Of a stretch of DNA of 64,000 nucleotides, positions 30,843 to 39,439 are shown piece after piece. The notes under the pieces were generated by a model, which did not search any database, was not told where the DNA came from, and saw only the letters and a program-made list of their open reading frames with translations. Position numbers and translations under genes: made by a program. Numbering within the stretch: position 1 is the first letter of the stretch; each line of letters opens with the position of its first letter. Source of the stretch: SSEF01 sp964398485 (GTDB taxonomy: Bacteria > Patescibacteriota > Minisyncoccia > Moranbacterales > UBA1568); contig CAYNMD010000001.1 of NCBI GenBank assembly GCA_964398485.1, positions 1-64,000 of the forward strand, in the 5' to 3' direction.

Positions 30843-32639
30843 TTAGTAGGCGCGGATGAGGTCGACGCCGGGGTAATAGTGCTGGAGCATGCTGTCCCAG
30901 GTAGCATTATCATATTTGGCCATACGAACCGCTCCATTGGCTGAAAGCCCTACCATATGGTTGCCTCGTGAGGCGAGAGAACAAGTTGATTCGCTCTCAT
31001 GTTTGCCACGTGTATCACTAGCACTGGAGAGCCAAGGATAGAGCGTAGAAGTTTTTCCCGTTTCTGTTTTACAGCTTCTTCCCCAGTGGCCATCTTCGAA
31101 GCGGCGGGTAGTACCATCTGTCCATGAGCTGTAAGGAGTCAGCGCTACCTCACGTTCATACATGACGAGCGTTCCTTTGGTAGCTTCTGCTCCTTTTCTG
31201 ATATCTGGATGATTTACTTCCCAATCGTAACCAAGGTAGACTTGATTACCAGCTGTGGCGTCAACTTTGAAGCCTTGATCGGCGTATTTGGTGCTCCATT
31301 TGAGTTTCCAGTAGCCATAGGTACGGAAAATGGTAGTCATGAGTTTGTCGTATTCATCGGGACCGCTCCCAGTAATCTCACCCATGCCCCAGACATAGTG
31401 CTCGAGGGGGAGAGTATTGATCACCCAGATGCGGTCACCATCAGACTCGGGTGAATCATAGAAACGGAGTTTGATATTGCCACGATAGCGGTCAAACGAA
31501 GAATTGGGTCGGTTGACATTAAAAATAGTATTCACACTTTCGGCTTCAAAACGAACTTCTTTGGATGTTTCAGCCAGGGTAGTATCAGTGTCAGGCTCAT
31601 AGACCCTGAAACGTTTATCACCAATATATTTGACGCGGATGCTTTTATTGGCAGCAATCTGAGCAAGCATCTCGCCATTACGATGAACGACCTTCCAATC
31701 GCCATCAGCTTTGATCTTGAAGGCTGACTCACGAAGATCACCAGGAACAAAATTGAAAATACCCACAGAAATATTGGGACCGAGTTCACTCGTGTCAAGA
31801 TCGGCATCGCCCGTGTCAGTTACCTTACCTTCCTCGAGGGCTTTTTTATATCGTTCATAGCCGAGTCTGTGAGTATCGCTCCCATAGTCTTTGTAGGCTT
31901 CATATTCTGGACGATTAAAACGAAGGAGGTGCCCATAACCAGCAAATGGTTTGTGGGAGAAGTAGGTGTTTTTGTCATCACCATAACTGGTGTACTCTCT
32001 TGCGATAGGCGCGAGCGAAGCATAGCGAGTGGGATTTTTAGCCCACTTTTTATATTTTTTTGCGAGCGACTTGAGGTATTTCTTCTCAGCTTTACGGTTC
32101 TCAAAATATTTAGCACGCCATGAAACACTCACGTAGCGTTCATATTTCTTGTAGAGCTGATACTGTTCGTATTTTTGGAATAAGAGATACTGCTTATAGA
32201 GAGGGTAGTCAGCGCTATAGTCCTCGGTAGGGGGTACTTCTTCCACTGGTGGTTCATCTGCTTCTACAGCTTCAGGCGAGGGAGTATTTTCAAGAGTAGT
32301 GGTGTCGGGAGTGGCGGGCAAGGCCGTGTCAGGGACGACTGGTTGTTCGGATGGGGGAGTCACTGGCGTTTCTACTGGGATAGGGAGTGGCTGATCCGAC
32401 GGGAGAGGGAGAGGTGTTTCTGTGGTGACTGGTTCGGTTGGTGGCCCAGTCGGTGTTTCCAAAGTTCCGCTAGGAGAAACAGTCTCGGAAGGGTTAGTAA
32501 TTTCAGTGGTGGTGACAGGGGGAATAGTTTCGGGGGATGATTCCTCTGCTTGAGCCACCAAAAAAACAGCGAAAAAAGCGACGCTTAGTCCAAAGGCTAT
32601 TGACGAATGTGAAAAAAAGGAAAAAACAGATCGTGACAC
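30843..32639 (-). CDS. Exported SpoIID/LytB-domain protein
   Basis: A 598-residue exported protein starting at GTG 32639. A signal peptide (about 1-30, ending LVAQA) is followed by a Pro/Thr/Glu-rich spacer of about 110 residues, a Tyr/Lys-rich stretch of short repeats (YPLYKQYLLFQKYEQYQLY) and a C-terminal SpoIID domain (about 380-590) with LPLEHYVWGMGEITG, FRTYGYWKLK, VDATAGNQVYLGYD and YSSWTDGTTRRFED. SpoIID relatives are peptidoglycan lytic transglycosylases. The conserved Glu in MGEITG is kept. It suits a wall-remodelling role at the surface. Confidence 0.85.
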   Translation of the reverse strand: MSRSVFSFFSHSSIAFGLSVAFFAVFLVAQAEESSPETIPPVTTTEITNPSETVSPSGTLETPTGPPTEPVTTETPLPLPSDQPLPIPVETPVTPPSEQPVVPDTALPATPDTTTLENTPSPEAVEADEPPVEEVPPTEDYSADYPLYKQYLLFQKYEQYQLYKKYERYVSVSWRAKYFENRKAEKKYLKSLAKKYKKWAKNPTRYASLAPIAREYTSYGDDKNTYFSHKPFAGYGHLLRFNRPEYEAYKDYGSDTHRLGYERYKKALEEGKVTDTGDADLDTSELGPNISVGIFNFVPGDLRESAFKIKADGDWKVVHRNGEMLAQIAANKSIRVKYIGDKRFRVYEPDTDTTLAETSKEVRFEAESVNTIFNVNRPNSSFDRYRGNIKLRFYDSPESDGDRIWVINTLPLEHYVWGMGEITGSGPDEYDKLMTTIFRTYGYWKLKWSTKYADQGFKVDATAGNQVYLGYDWEVNHPDIRKGAEATKGTLVMYEREVALTPYSSWTDGTTRRFEDGHWGRSCKTETGKTSTLYPWLSSASDTRGKHESESTCSLASRGNHMVGLSANGAVRMAKYDNATWDSMLQHYYPGVDLIRAY

Positions 32640-32715
32640 AGTGTTTGTTTCTTATCCTAGTATAGCATAAAATAGCTGCTTGCCGAGATGATTCTCTGGT
32701 ATACTGAGAGGGCTT

Positions 32716-33333
32716 ATGCCTTCTCCACTAAAAACTTTTTCTTGGTTAACTATTGGGTACCTTGTGCTTTGTTTGGTGCTCTCGGTCAATCCAGTTGATC
32801 GCACAACGTGGTTTGTTGAAAATCTTACGGTTTGGATTATTATTGGTGCCATGTGGGTACTTTGGCGTTTGGATATTCGTTTCTCCTCGCTGGCGTATGG
32901 ACTCATGTTTGTCTTGGTATATCTCCATACCATTGGAGGACACTATACTTTTGCTCAGGTGCCGTTTGATTGGGTGACAAATTGGTTTGGATTTGAACGC
33001 AATCACTTTGATCGAGTAGCTCATTTTACGGTTGGCTTCTATGCTTTTGCTATTGCCGAATGGCTTTTCATAAAACGTCTCGTAGCGAATCACTTCCTTC
33101 TTTTTACATATCCTGTATGTGTGATTGCTACTGTAGCGATGAGTTATGAGCTGATTGAGTGGGTATACGCCGCGCTCGCCAATCCTGAGGCGGGCATTGC
33201 TTATCTGGGGAGTCAGGGAGATATTTGGGACGCTCAGAAGGATATGTTGGCTGATACTTTGGGGGCAATTGTAGCAACAGCACTGTTTTTTGTCGTTCGC
33301 CGACCGAGAGTCTCTCGAGTGGAACAAGAGTAA
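32716..33333 (+). CDS. DUF2238 (YjdF-like) membrane protein
   Basis: A 205-residue protein with six hydrophobic segments. LHTIGGHYTFAQVPF, RNHFDRVAHFTVGFYAFAI, AMSYELIEWV and GDIWDAQKDMLADTLGAI are hallmarks of the YjdF/DUF2238 family, whose polar residues in helices suggest a membrane enzyme. Function is unknown. TATACT precedes the ATG by 10 nt. Confidence 0.88.
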   Translation: MPSPLKTFSWLTIGYLVLCLVLSVNPVDRTTWFVENLTVWIIIGAMWVLWRLDIRFSSLAYGLMFVLVYLHTIGGHYTFAQVPFDWVTNWFGFERNHFDRVAHFTVGFYAFAIAEWLFIKRLVANHFLLFTYPVCVIATVAMSYELIEWVYAALANPEAGIAYLGSQGDIWDAQKDMLADTLGAIVATALFFVVRRPRVSRVEQE

Positions 33334-33338
33334 ACTCT

Positions 33339-33626
33339 ATGAAGTTTCAGTTTACTGCTAAGATGTTTCGATATACCGTGGAGCCAGCTAGTTGGTACTT
33401 TGTGGAAACAGACAAGGAACTTGCTGCTACTCTGAAGCAGTCAGCTAAACGTACTAAGGGTTTTGGATTTATCCCAGTTGAGGTAACGGTAGGGAAAACG
33501 ATTTGGCGGACTACCTTCTTTCCTACGAAAAAGAAAACCTACCTTTTGGCGATCAAGGCGATTGTTCGGCGTAAGGAGGATATCCGTGAGGGGGATTATG
33601 TTTCGGCAGATGTCAAATTAATCTAG
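33339..33626 (+). CDS. DUF1905 domain protein
   Basis: A 95-residue protein with a small beta-barrel pattern: KMFRYTVEPASWYFVE, GFGFIPVEVTVGKTIWRTTFFPTKKKTYLLAIKAIVRR. This matches DUF1905, a small domain of unknown function. It lies 5 bp after the DUF2238 gene and 12 bp before the pseudouridine synthase gene, in a tightly packed run. Confidence 0.85.
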   Translation: MKFQFTAKMFRYTVEPASWYFVETDKELAATLKQSAKRTKGFGFIPVEVTVGKTIWRTTFFPTKKKTYLLAIKAIVRRKEDIREGDYVSADVKLI

Positions 33627-33638
33627 TAATGCGGTATC

Positions 33639-34394
33639 ATGTTTTTTAAAAAGGAAAAAAAATTAAAGAATCATTCTGAGGAAATCACTGATTTTCCTAT
33701 GCGGCTCAATCGATTTATGGCGTTGCGAGGTTTGGCTACGCGGAGGGGGGCAGACGAGCTTATTGCCGCTGGCTTGGTTCGAGTTGATGGTCGAGTGGCT
33801 CGGGTGGGAGAGAGGATTGAGAGTCCTCAGGCGATAGTCGAACTTACTGAAGGGGCTGGTATGTTACAGAAAGACTATATTTACATTGCTTACTACAAGC
33901 CGAGAGGTATCATTACTCATTCTCCAAAGCGGAGCGAAAGGTCTATCCAGGATATTAGCAAGATTAAAGGGGTGTTTCCGGTAGGTCGACTTGATAAGGA
34001 TTCTGAGGGACTTATTATATTGACCAATGATGGTCGAGTTACTGAACGACTTTTAAGTCCACGATTTGAACATGAGAAAGAGTACCTTGTTTCCATCAAT
34101 GAACATTGGCCACGTACTATCCAGCAGGAATTGGAACGTGGTATTGAAGAAAATGGTGAAAAACTTCACGCAAAGAAATTTTTACCAATCAATAAAAATC
34201 AAGCCACCATTGTTCTTACCGAAGGAAAGAAGCATGAGATTCGTCGTATGCTTGCCTATTTTGATTTATCAGTAAATGAACTAAGGCGAGTTCGTATTAT
34301 GAATGTCCATGTGGGTTCACTCAGACCGGGTGAGGGCCGGGAACTCAGCGGGAGAGCTCGCGCTGGATTTCTCAAGGATCTTGGATTGAATTAG
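33639..34394 (+). CDS. rRNA pseudouridine synthase, RsuA/RluB/RluF family
   Basis: A 251-residue enzyme with an N-terminal S4 RNA-binding domain (MRLNRFMALRGLATRRGADELIAAGLVRVDG) and a catalytic domain with GVFPVGRLDKDSEGLIILTNDG, which holds the catalytic Asp. The C-terminal EGKKHEIRRMLAYFDLSVNELRRVRI is the standard RNA-binding end. RluF (23S U2604) and RluB (U2605) are the closest types; the choice is open. The first 20 Lys-rich residues precede the S4 domain and an internal Met could be the true start. Confidence 0.92.
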   Translation: MFFKKEKKLKNHSEEITDFPMRLNRFMALRGLATRRGADELIAAGLVRVDGRVARVGERIESPQAIVELTEGAGMLQKDYIYIAYYKPRGIITHSPKRSERSIQDISKIKGVFPVGRLDKDSEGLIILTNDGRVTERLLSPRFEHEKEYLVSINEHWPRTIQQELERGIEENGEKLHAKKFLPINKNQATIVLTEGKKHEIRRMLAYFDLSVNELRRVRIMNVHVGSLRPGEGRELSGRARAGFLKDLGLN

Positions 34395-34401
34395 TAGATC
34401 T

Positions 34402-35079
34402 ATGGCAAGTTTTCGAGCTCATGTTTCATTGGGGATGGCTACGGGCGTACTTGGAGTGATGGCACTTGGCTCGGTTCTCGTGACACATGATATGTTTTTG
34501 GCGCTCAGTCTTTTTTTGGCTGCGGCACTTGGTTCAGTATTGCCTGACATTGATAGTGACTCAGGAATTCCTTTTCATGTTGCTTTTGGTTCTTTTTCTT
34601 TGGTGGGTGCTGCACTCACCGGTTCTCGAGTATATCAAGACGATCCGACGAATGTGACCAATGTTCTTAGTTGGTCTCTTGGTGCCTTCTTCTTTATCTA
34701 TGTCTTTATTGGTTGGTGTTTCAAACGTTTTACGCGACATCGTGGCATGGCTCATTCACTCCCGGCTGCACTTTTGGCGGGACTCCTCTTGTTTTTTGTA
34801 GTGGTCAGATTTGCCTATAGTGATGAAGAAGCCTTCTTACTTGCTCTCGCTCTTGTTGCTGGGTATATTGGCCATCTGGTACTTGATGAACTCTATGCGG
34901 CTACAAATTTTCATGGGCGACCCTTTATTCCAAATAAAGCTCTGGGGAGCGCGCTAAAACTTACTTCAGATAACACTATAATTAATCTGACCGTCTATGG
35001 TGCTCTTCTTTTTTTGCTAGCTGGGAACGTTGGTCGTTTCTCCCTTCTTTTCGAGAAATTTTGGGAGACAGTCCAGTAG
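34402..35079 (+). CDS. YdjM-like membrane-bound metal-dependent hydrolase
   Basis: A 225-residue protein with five or six membrane helices. FRAHVSLGMATG, LGSVLPDIDSDSG, HRGMAHSLPAALLAG and GYIGHLVLDEL place His and Asp residues as in the YdjM/LexA-binding inner membrane hydrolase family. The role is unclear. It is part of the dense plus-strand run 32.7-36.5 kb. Confidence 0.86.
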   Translation: MASFRAHVSLGMATGVLGVMALGSVLVTHDMFLALSLFLAAALGSVLPDIDSDSGIPFHVAFGSFSLVGAALTGSRVYQDDPTNVTNVLSWSLGAFFFIYVFIGWCFKRFTRHRGMAHSLPAALLAGLLLFFVVVRFAYSDEEAFLLALALVAGYIGHLVLDELYAATNFHGRPFIPNKALGSALKLTSDNTIINLTVYGALLFLLAGNVGRFSLLFEKFWETVQ

Positions 35080-35122
35080 GAGTTTGCTAGTATATGGGGG
35101 ATGATGCTTGAAAAATAATTCT

Positions 35123-35707
35123 ATGCGAACATACGGAAAAATTATTCCCGATCTTATCATCGATGGTGTCCCGGCTCCCTACGGTGTTGTGAATGAGCGT
35201 GAAATTCGGGCGACAGCAGGAATTATGCTAGTTCTTGGTCTTTCTGCCTTTTACAGTGTTGTTTATGATAAAAATGTTGAGTTTGCTTTTTGGGTTGTTC
35301 TGGCTTTTTGGATAGACTTTGTTTTGAAAGTGGTAATTGACCCAGAGTGGTCATATATCGGTCGAATCGGTGCTTGGATCGTACGTCGTCAGAAACCAGA
35401 ATATGTCGGAGCGATTCAGAAACGCTTTGCTTGGTCAATTGGCCTGATACTTTCGAGTATCGTCCTTGTCCTTATTGCTCGGATCAACTTTTTTTCCGGA
35501 GCGACCTGCAGTGCGACGGTATTGTCGCCTTGCTTTGTCCCGATGATTCTTTGCGGTATCTGCCTGTTTTTTATGTGGTTGGAATCAGCTGGTGGTATTT
35601 GTGTTGGGTGTCAGATATATTCTTGGCTGCTTAAAAAGGGATGGATACAGGAACCTATTTACAGACCAGCCTGTCCTGGAGGAGTCTGCTCGCTTGAAAA
35701 GCATTAA
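35123..35707 (+). CDS. DUF4395 membrane protein
   Basis: A 194-residue membrane protein. IDGVPAPYGVVNEREIRATAGIM and the pattern of four to five helices match DUF4395. The end is Cys-rich (GGICVGCQIYSWLL, ACPGGVCSLEK), which could bind metal or take part in thiol chemistry; related proteins occur beside thioredoxin-like genes. ATG 35123 is chosen; the TTG at 35108 adds five residues. Confidence 0.82.
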   Translation: MRTYGKIIPDLIIDGVPAPYGVVNEREIRATAGIMLVLGLSAFYSVVYDKNVEFAFWVVLAFWIDFVLKVVIDPEWSYIGRIGAWIVRRQKPEYVGAIQKRFAWSIGLILSSIVLVLIARINFFSGATCSATVLSPCFVPMILCGICLFFMWLESAGGICVGCQIYSWLLKKGWIQEPIYRPACPGGVCSLEKH

Positions 35708-35726
35708 TTTTTTAGAGAATAAACAT

Positions 35727-36143
35727 ATGGATATTAACTATTGGGCTGTGTTTGTGTGCGCGATACTTTCAATGGCGATCGGTTTTCTTTGGTATGGACC
35801 GCTCTTCGAAAAGAAGTGGATGGAAGTCAATGAGCTTTCTCCTAATGACCTCGCCAAACGAGAATCAATGCAAAAAAGTGCCGGACCGCTGTATGTTGTC
35901 CAGTTTATGCTTTCTCTCCTGCAGATTTATATTTTGGCACATTTTATTAAAGGGTGGGCAGAAGTTTCTGGAGTGGAAAGTGCTCTTTGGATTTGGCTTG
36001 GCTTTGTGATGCCGACCGTGGCTGGACTTTCGATGTGGAACGCAAAACCCGCCAAGGTTCGTTGGATGTTATTTGGTCTCTCGACTGGCTATCAACTGGT
36101 GAGCTTTGTTGTTTTTGGTCTCGTTTTAAGTATCTGGAAGTAG
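35727..36143 (+). CDS. DUF1761 membrane protein
   Basis: A 138-residue protein with four membrane helices. The opening ILSMAIGFLWYGPLFEKKW with the conserved GFLWYGP motif defines DUF1761. Function is unknown. The ATG follows a poor SD-like GAG. Confidence 0.87.
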   Translation: MDINYWAVFVCAILSMAIGFLWYGPLFEKKWMEVNELSPNDLAKRESMQKSAGPLYVVQFMLSLLQIYILAHFIKGWAEVSGVESALWIWLGFVMPTVAGLSMWNAKPAKVRWMLFGLSTGYQLVSFVVFGLVLSIWK

Positions 36144-36155
36144 TATAGGAAGAAT

Positions 36156-36539
36156 ATGCGTTCACGTTCTCTCCGCCAGCTCAGGAAGCTTCTCGATGGG
36201 TGGTCAGTGCCACATTTTCTTTTTGGAGTAGTAGTAGCTACGGCGGCTATTGCTTTTGAGTGGTCTCTGGTAGTAGCTTTTGTCACGATGCTCGTCGTAG
36301 CAGTTGCTTGGGAGTATTTTGAGAGACGTATCAATATTAAGGAAGCATTCGGAAATCCGTGGATGGATATTGTTCTTCCTATCATGGCTTTTGGCCTCAC
36401 ACTTCTTTTGGTTGATCAGAAGCCACTTCACCAAGAGGAGCATATTGGCCTTTTTGTTTGTGCAACCGGCCTTTTTTTGTTTGTGAATGGAGCTGCTTGG
36501 AAGGCTCGTTTTGAACGTGATCGAGATTTTTTGAGCTAA
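36156..36539 (+). CDS. Small membrane protein (127 aa), unknown
   Basis: Three membrane segments (FLFGVVVATAAIAFEW, VAFVTMLVVAVAWEYFERR, IVLPIMAFGLTLLLV) with a short amphipathic start. VAWEYFERR between helices is the kind of motif found in DUF2585/DUF2238-like proteins, but I do not assign a family. AGGAAG 6 nt upstream of the ATG is a weak SD. Confidence 0.65.
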   Translation: MRSRSLRQLRKLLDGWSVPHFLFGVVVATAAIAFEWSLVVAFVTMLVVAVAWEYFERRINIKEAFGNPWMDIVLPIMAFGLTLLLVDQKPLHQEEHIGLFVCATGLFLFVNGAAWKARFERDRDFLS

Positions 36540-36581
36540 GGCCGCGACCAGATCGCTTATTGAGGGTAGGGGATGATATTC

Positions 36582-36610
36582 TTGACATAAATTAGGTATT
36601 TGTGTACACT
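36582..36610 (+). promoter_or_regulatory. Near-consensus promoter of the 36703 gene
   Basis: TTGACA (36582-36587), 17-bp spacer, TACACT (36605-36610). The leader is about 85 nt and contains GGTCA-GGCA-TGACC and a CGTGC/GCACG pair. The SD AAGGAGG lies 6 nt before ATG 36703. Confidence 0.8.
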
Positions 36611-36702
36611 TCGCAATTGTCTACGGTCAGGCATGACCAAAGAACGTGCAGAAGGGGTCCACCGGATCTCGCACGCGCCCCAACCCAATGAAGGAGGCAC
36701 CC

Positions 36703-37053
36703 ATGCAACAACCTCAAGCCCAGATGACCGCCGGTGGCAAGCCCTCGCGCCGCAGCGGCCGTGGCAGCAAGCGCTTCACGATTGTCCGCAATGGCCAGAA
36801 GATCGAGGGCCTGAACGAGAGCCAGCTGCGCGGCCTGATCGACTGGGAGCACTGCGACGGCGAGCACAAGGGCGAGAAGGTCGCAAGCCTGTTCATCGGT
36901 CAGGCCGGTGACGACCAGATCGCCATCGCTCAGGGCGACGACAAGCGTGGCATCACGCTCTACAAGCCGGCCGAGGTGTTGGTCGCCATGAGCCGCCTGG
37001 ACGCCCTGTGCCACAAGGTGTTCGACAAGCAGCGCGCCGCCGGCAAGATCTGA
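36703..37053 (+). CDS. Orphan cassette protein (116 aa), basic, unknown
   Basis: No family is recognised. A basic, disordered start (PSRRSGRGSKRFTIV) precedes a compact region RNGQKIEGLNESQLRGLIDW, GEKVASLFIGQAGDDQIAIA and ALCHKVFDKQRAAGK. The coding sequence is among the most G+C-rich in the window and starts and ends sharply against A+T-rich flanks. The start is fixed by AAGGAGG. A nucleic-acid contact is suggested only by charge. Confidence 0.75.
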   Translation: MQQPQAQMTAGGKPSRRSGRGSKRFTIVRNGQKIEGLNESQLRGLIDWEHCDGEHKGEKVASLFIGQAGDDQIAIAQGDDKRGITLYKPAEVLVAMSRLDALCHKVFDKQRAAGKI

Positions 37054-37117
37054 TCGCTGGCGCGCCGCCGGCTACAACTGAAACTGCTCACCGCGGAACC
37101 CACGGTTGAGCCCAACC

Positions 37118-37162
37118 CACCCGAGCATCCAGAAAGGAGATGACTCGGGTGAATTATTTTTT
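37118..37162 (+). terminator. Terminator of the 36703 gene
   Basis: CACCCGAG (37118-37125) pairs with CTCGGGTG (37144-37151), 18-nt loop, tail AATTATTTTTT. Confidence 0.75.
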
Positions 37163-37177
37163 AGAAAAATTTACAAC

Positions 37178-37347
37178 AAAAAAACTGACCAAAAGCCAGT
37201 GATGATTTCTCTTATGCTGCTTGAAAAACCGAAAGCCCTCAATGCGGGAGGATGGGTCTGGATCCCCGTAAATGAGCTTGTCGGAAAAATTCATTTTCCC
37301 GGTAAACCAGGTGGGTTCCAATTTTCGCCCTCCGTTCTGAAGGCTCT
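37178..37347 (-). ncRNA. Candidate structured small RNA (about 170 nt)
   Basis: The stretch has the parts of an RNA gene and no convincing protein. On the minus strand TTGACA (37374-37379) and TATAAT (37354-37359, with TG one base upstream) set a start near 37347. The 5' end AGAGCCTTCA (37347-37338) pairs with TGAGGGCTTT (37241-37232); GGAGGG (37333-37328) pairs with TCCTCC (37252-37247); CTGG with CCAG, CCG with CGG, and AAATGA (37296-37291) with TCATTT (37275-37270) continue the rod, with one large asymmetric bubble. A hairpin ACTGGC/GTCAGT (37200-37184) and seven T end it. The rod with a central bubble recalls 6S RNA, but no conserved 6S sequence is claimed. Confidence 0.55.
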
Positions 37348-37353
37348 GGGGTC

Positions 37354-37379
37354 ATTATAGCACGTTTTTATTTCTGTCA
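37354..37379 (-). promoter_or_regulatory. Promoter of the candidate small RNA
   Basis: TTGACA (37374-37379), 15-bp spacer, extended -10 TGCTATAAT (-10 proper at 37354-37359) on the minus strand. The spacer is short, which the TG extension may offset. Confidence 0.6.
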
Positions 37380-37450
37380 ATAGCCTGATCAAAAAATTTT
37401 GATAAATGAGGGGGCGCTCGATGCTATACTACAGTTACTCATGCTGCAAC

Positions 37451-38383
37451 ATGGCATTTTTCAAGAACAAACATCACTCAGATCTTTCTATTGGCGTTCT
37501 TACCCTTGCTCTTTTGGCAGGTATTTCCTTGCCTGAGCTTCTCGCGCCTCTTCAGATATGGAGCACCATCTTGCTACAGATTATTTTTTTTCTCACGAGC
37601 CTTCGTATTGAGCTGCGTGGGTTGTGGCAAGAGTTTCGAGACGTACGCGCGATAGTAGTGGTGACATGCTTCATGTTGGTGATCCTTCCGCTCTTGGCCT
37701 ATGTCAGTATGCGTCCTTTGGGGGAGGACTTGGCTCTGGCTCTCTTTCTGTTAGCGGCGATGCCAGTCGGTATGACAACCCCACTTTTAGCGCAGCTTCT
37801 GGGGCTGAATGTGTCATTAGCGTTGGTGTTTACACTCTCAACCTCCCTACTGCTTCCTGTGACGCTCCCGCTCCTCTTTGGGGTAGCGCTTCCCCAATCA
37901 GTGGCAATTGATCTCTCACACCTTTTTGTAACCCTTGTTCAGGTAATTCTCTTCCCGTTTCTTTTGGCACAAATAGTACGACGATTTCTACCAAGTGCAA
38001 TCGAGCGTGCTTCTGCAACTATCAAAAAACTTGGTCTATTCTCTATGTGTCTTCTGATGGCGGGGATTGCAGCACGATATCATGAAGAGCTTGTTGGTCG
38101 TTTTTCTCTCGAATATCTTTTTGGACTCTTGGTGTTGACTGGATTTTTTATTATTGTTCATGTACTGAGTTACTGGCTCCTCTGGTGGCGTAATGTTTCG
38201 GATCGAATGACCGTGGTACTGTCAGTGGTGTATATGAATTTTACTCTGGCTATCTACATCGCCCAGCAGTTTTTCCCCGATCCGGAGATTCTCCTCTATA
38301 CTATTCTTTCAATTATTCCTTGGAATATTGGTATGCTCCTGTTTCGCCAAATGCTTGGCAAACAAAAAAATAGCTTTGTGTAA
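37451..38383 (+). CDS. Bile acid:sodium symporter-like (BASS/SBF-like) transporter
   Basis: A 310-residue protein with nine to ten membrane helices. The paired helices with LLAAMPVGMTTPLLAQLLGLNVSLAL and FVTLVQVILFPFLLAQIVRR fit the BASS/SBF-like fold shared with AEC transporters. The sequence is divergent and the substrate cannot be told. TATACT (37425-37430) lies 20 nt before ATG 37451. Confidence 0.72.
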   Translation: MAFFKNKHHSDLSIGVLTLALLAGISLPELLAPLQIWSTILLQIIFFLTSLRIELRGLWQEFRDVRAIVVVTCFMLVILPLLAYVSMRPLGEDLALALFLLAAMPVGMTTPLLAQLLGLNVSLALVFTLSTSLLLPVTLPLLFGVALPQSVAIDLSHLFVTLVQVILFPFLLAQIVRRFLPSAIERASATIKKLGLFSMCLLMAGIAARYHEELVGRFSLEYLFGLLVLTGFFIIVHVLSYWLLWWRNVSDRMTVVLSVVYMNFTLAIYIAQQFFPDPEILLYTILSIIPWNIGMLLFRQMLGKQKNSFV

Positions 38384-38388
38384 TCACT

Positions 38389-39435
38389 ATGACAAAAAAA
38401 CGAGCACTCACAATTTGTTTCTTGATGATAATACTCAGTGGAAGAGTAGTACTGATTACTCGTCTCCAGCTGTCCCATTCAACCGATATCATCTTGGAAG
38501 AGTCGAGCGATAGAGAGGGTGATCAAGAGAGGCTTACAGCGGATCAAAAAATTGAGTCAGTACCACATTCGGTTTCACTCCCAGCATTGATGGAGAAGAA
38601 TTTTACAGGTAGTGATCTCAAGCTTGTGTCGGTGCTTGATCGCGGCAGTGCTTATACTCGGTATCGCATGAGCTATACCAGTGGAGCTTTTACTATCTCG
38701 GGAATCGCCAATATTCCCCATGGAGAAGGGCCATTTCCAGTACTCCTCCTCAATCACGGCTATATTGATCCAAAAATTTATACCAACGGTCGGGGTCTAA
38801 AGCGAGAACAAGATTATCTCGCTCGGCGAGGGTACGCTGTTTTTCATTCTGATTATCGCAATCACGCAGAATCGGATGATGATCCGGAGAATGAATTAAA
38901 TTTTCGTTTGGGGTATACCGAAGATGTTATTAATTTGGTGTATGCTCTACAGTCGGCAAAATTACCTTTTCTTGATGCCGAGCGAGTGGGCATGTTGGGC
39001 CACTCTATGGGTGGTGGGGTGACGATCAACACACTGGTTGTGCAGCCAGATTTGGTTGATGCAGCAGTTTTGTTTGCTCCAGTTTCGGCAAACTATGAAC
39101 GGAACTATGAACGTTGGACAAAACGTGAGAGTGAAACGGGCAAGAAAATTATTGAGCGCTATGGTACCCCGGAGACGAATCCAGATTTTTGGCACGGGGT
39201 CTCGGCAAAGAATTATTTTGATCGCATACAGTCTCCCATTCAAAACCATCATGGTACCAAGGATGATTCGGTTGAGATCAAATGGTCTGATGAGCTAGCT
39301 GTTTGGTTGAAAGAGGCAGGTAAGAGTTTGGATTATCATGTTTACCCAGGTGAGCCACACGAGTTTACCCTAGCATGGCCGACCGTGATGCAGCGGACAG
39401 TTGAATTTTTTGATCAACATCTGAAATCATCTTGA
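38389..39435 (+). CDS. Exported alpha/beta hydrolase (prolyl-oligopeptidase-like)
   Basis: A 348-residue protein with an N-terminal hydrophobic segment (ALTICFLMIILSGRVVLIT). The hydrolase core has the oxyanion stretch LLLNHGYID, nucleophile elbow GMLGHSMGGG (Ser), an Asp in HHGTKDDSV and the catalytic His in PGEPHEF. Family S9/dienelactone-type enzymes have this order. It acts outside the membrane, on a peptide or ester. The next gene begins 4 bp downstream and is also exported. Confidence 0.88.
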   Translation: MTKKRALTICFLMIILSGRVVLITRLQLSHSTDIILEESSDREGDQERLTADQKIESVPHSVSLPALMEKNFTGSDLKLVSVLDRGSAYTRYRMSYTSGAFTISGIANIPHGEGPFPVLLLNHGYIDPKIYTNGRGLKREQDYLARRGYAVFHSDYRNHAESDDDPENELNFRLGYTEDVINLVYALQSAKLPFLDAERVGMLGHSMGGGVTINTLVVQPDLVDAAVLFAPVSANYERNYERWTKRESETGKKIIERYGTPETNPDFWHGVSAKNYFDRIQSPIQNHHGTKDDSVEIKWSDELAVWLKEAGKSLDYHVYPGEPHEFTLAWPTVMQRTVEFFDQHLKSS

Positions 39436-39439
39436 AATT

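Noticed and set aside
37106..37360. Plus-strand 84-residue frame with GGWVWIPVNELVGKIHFP
   Set aside because: It begins inside the terminator of the 36703 gene, has no SD or promoter, and lies opposite a unit with its own promoter, helices and terminator. A decayed Nudix-like fragment was considered but lacks the Nudix box.
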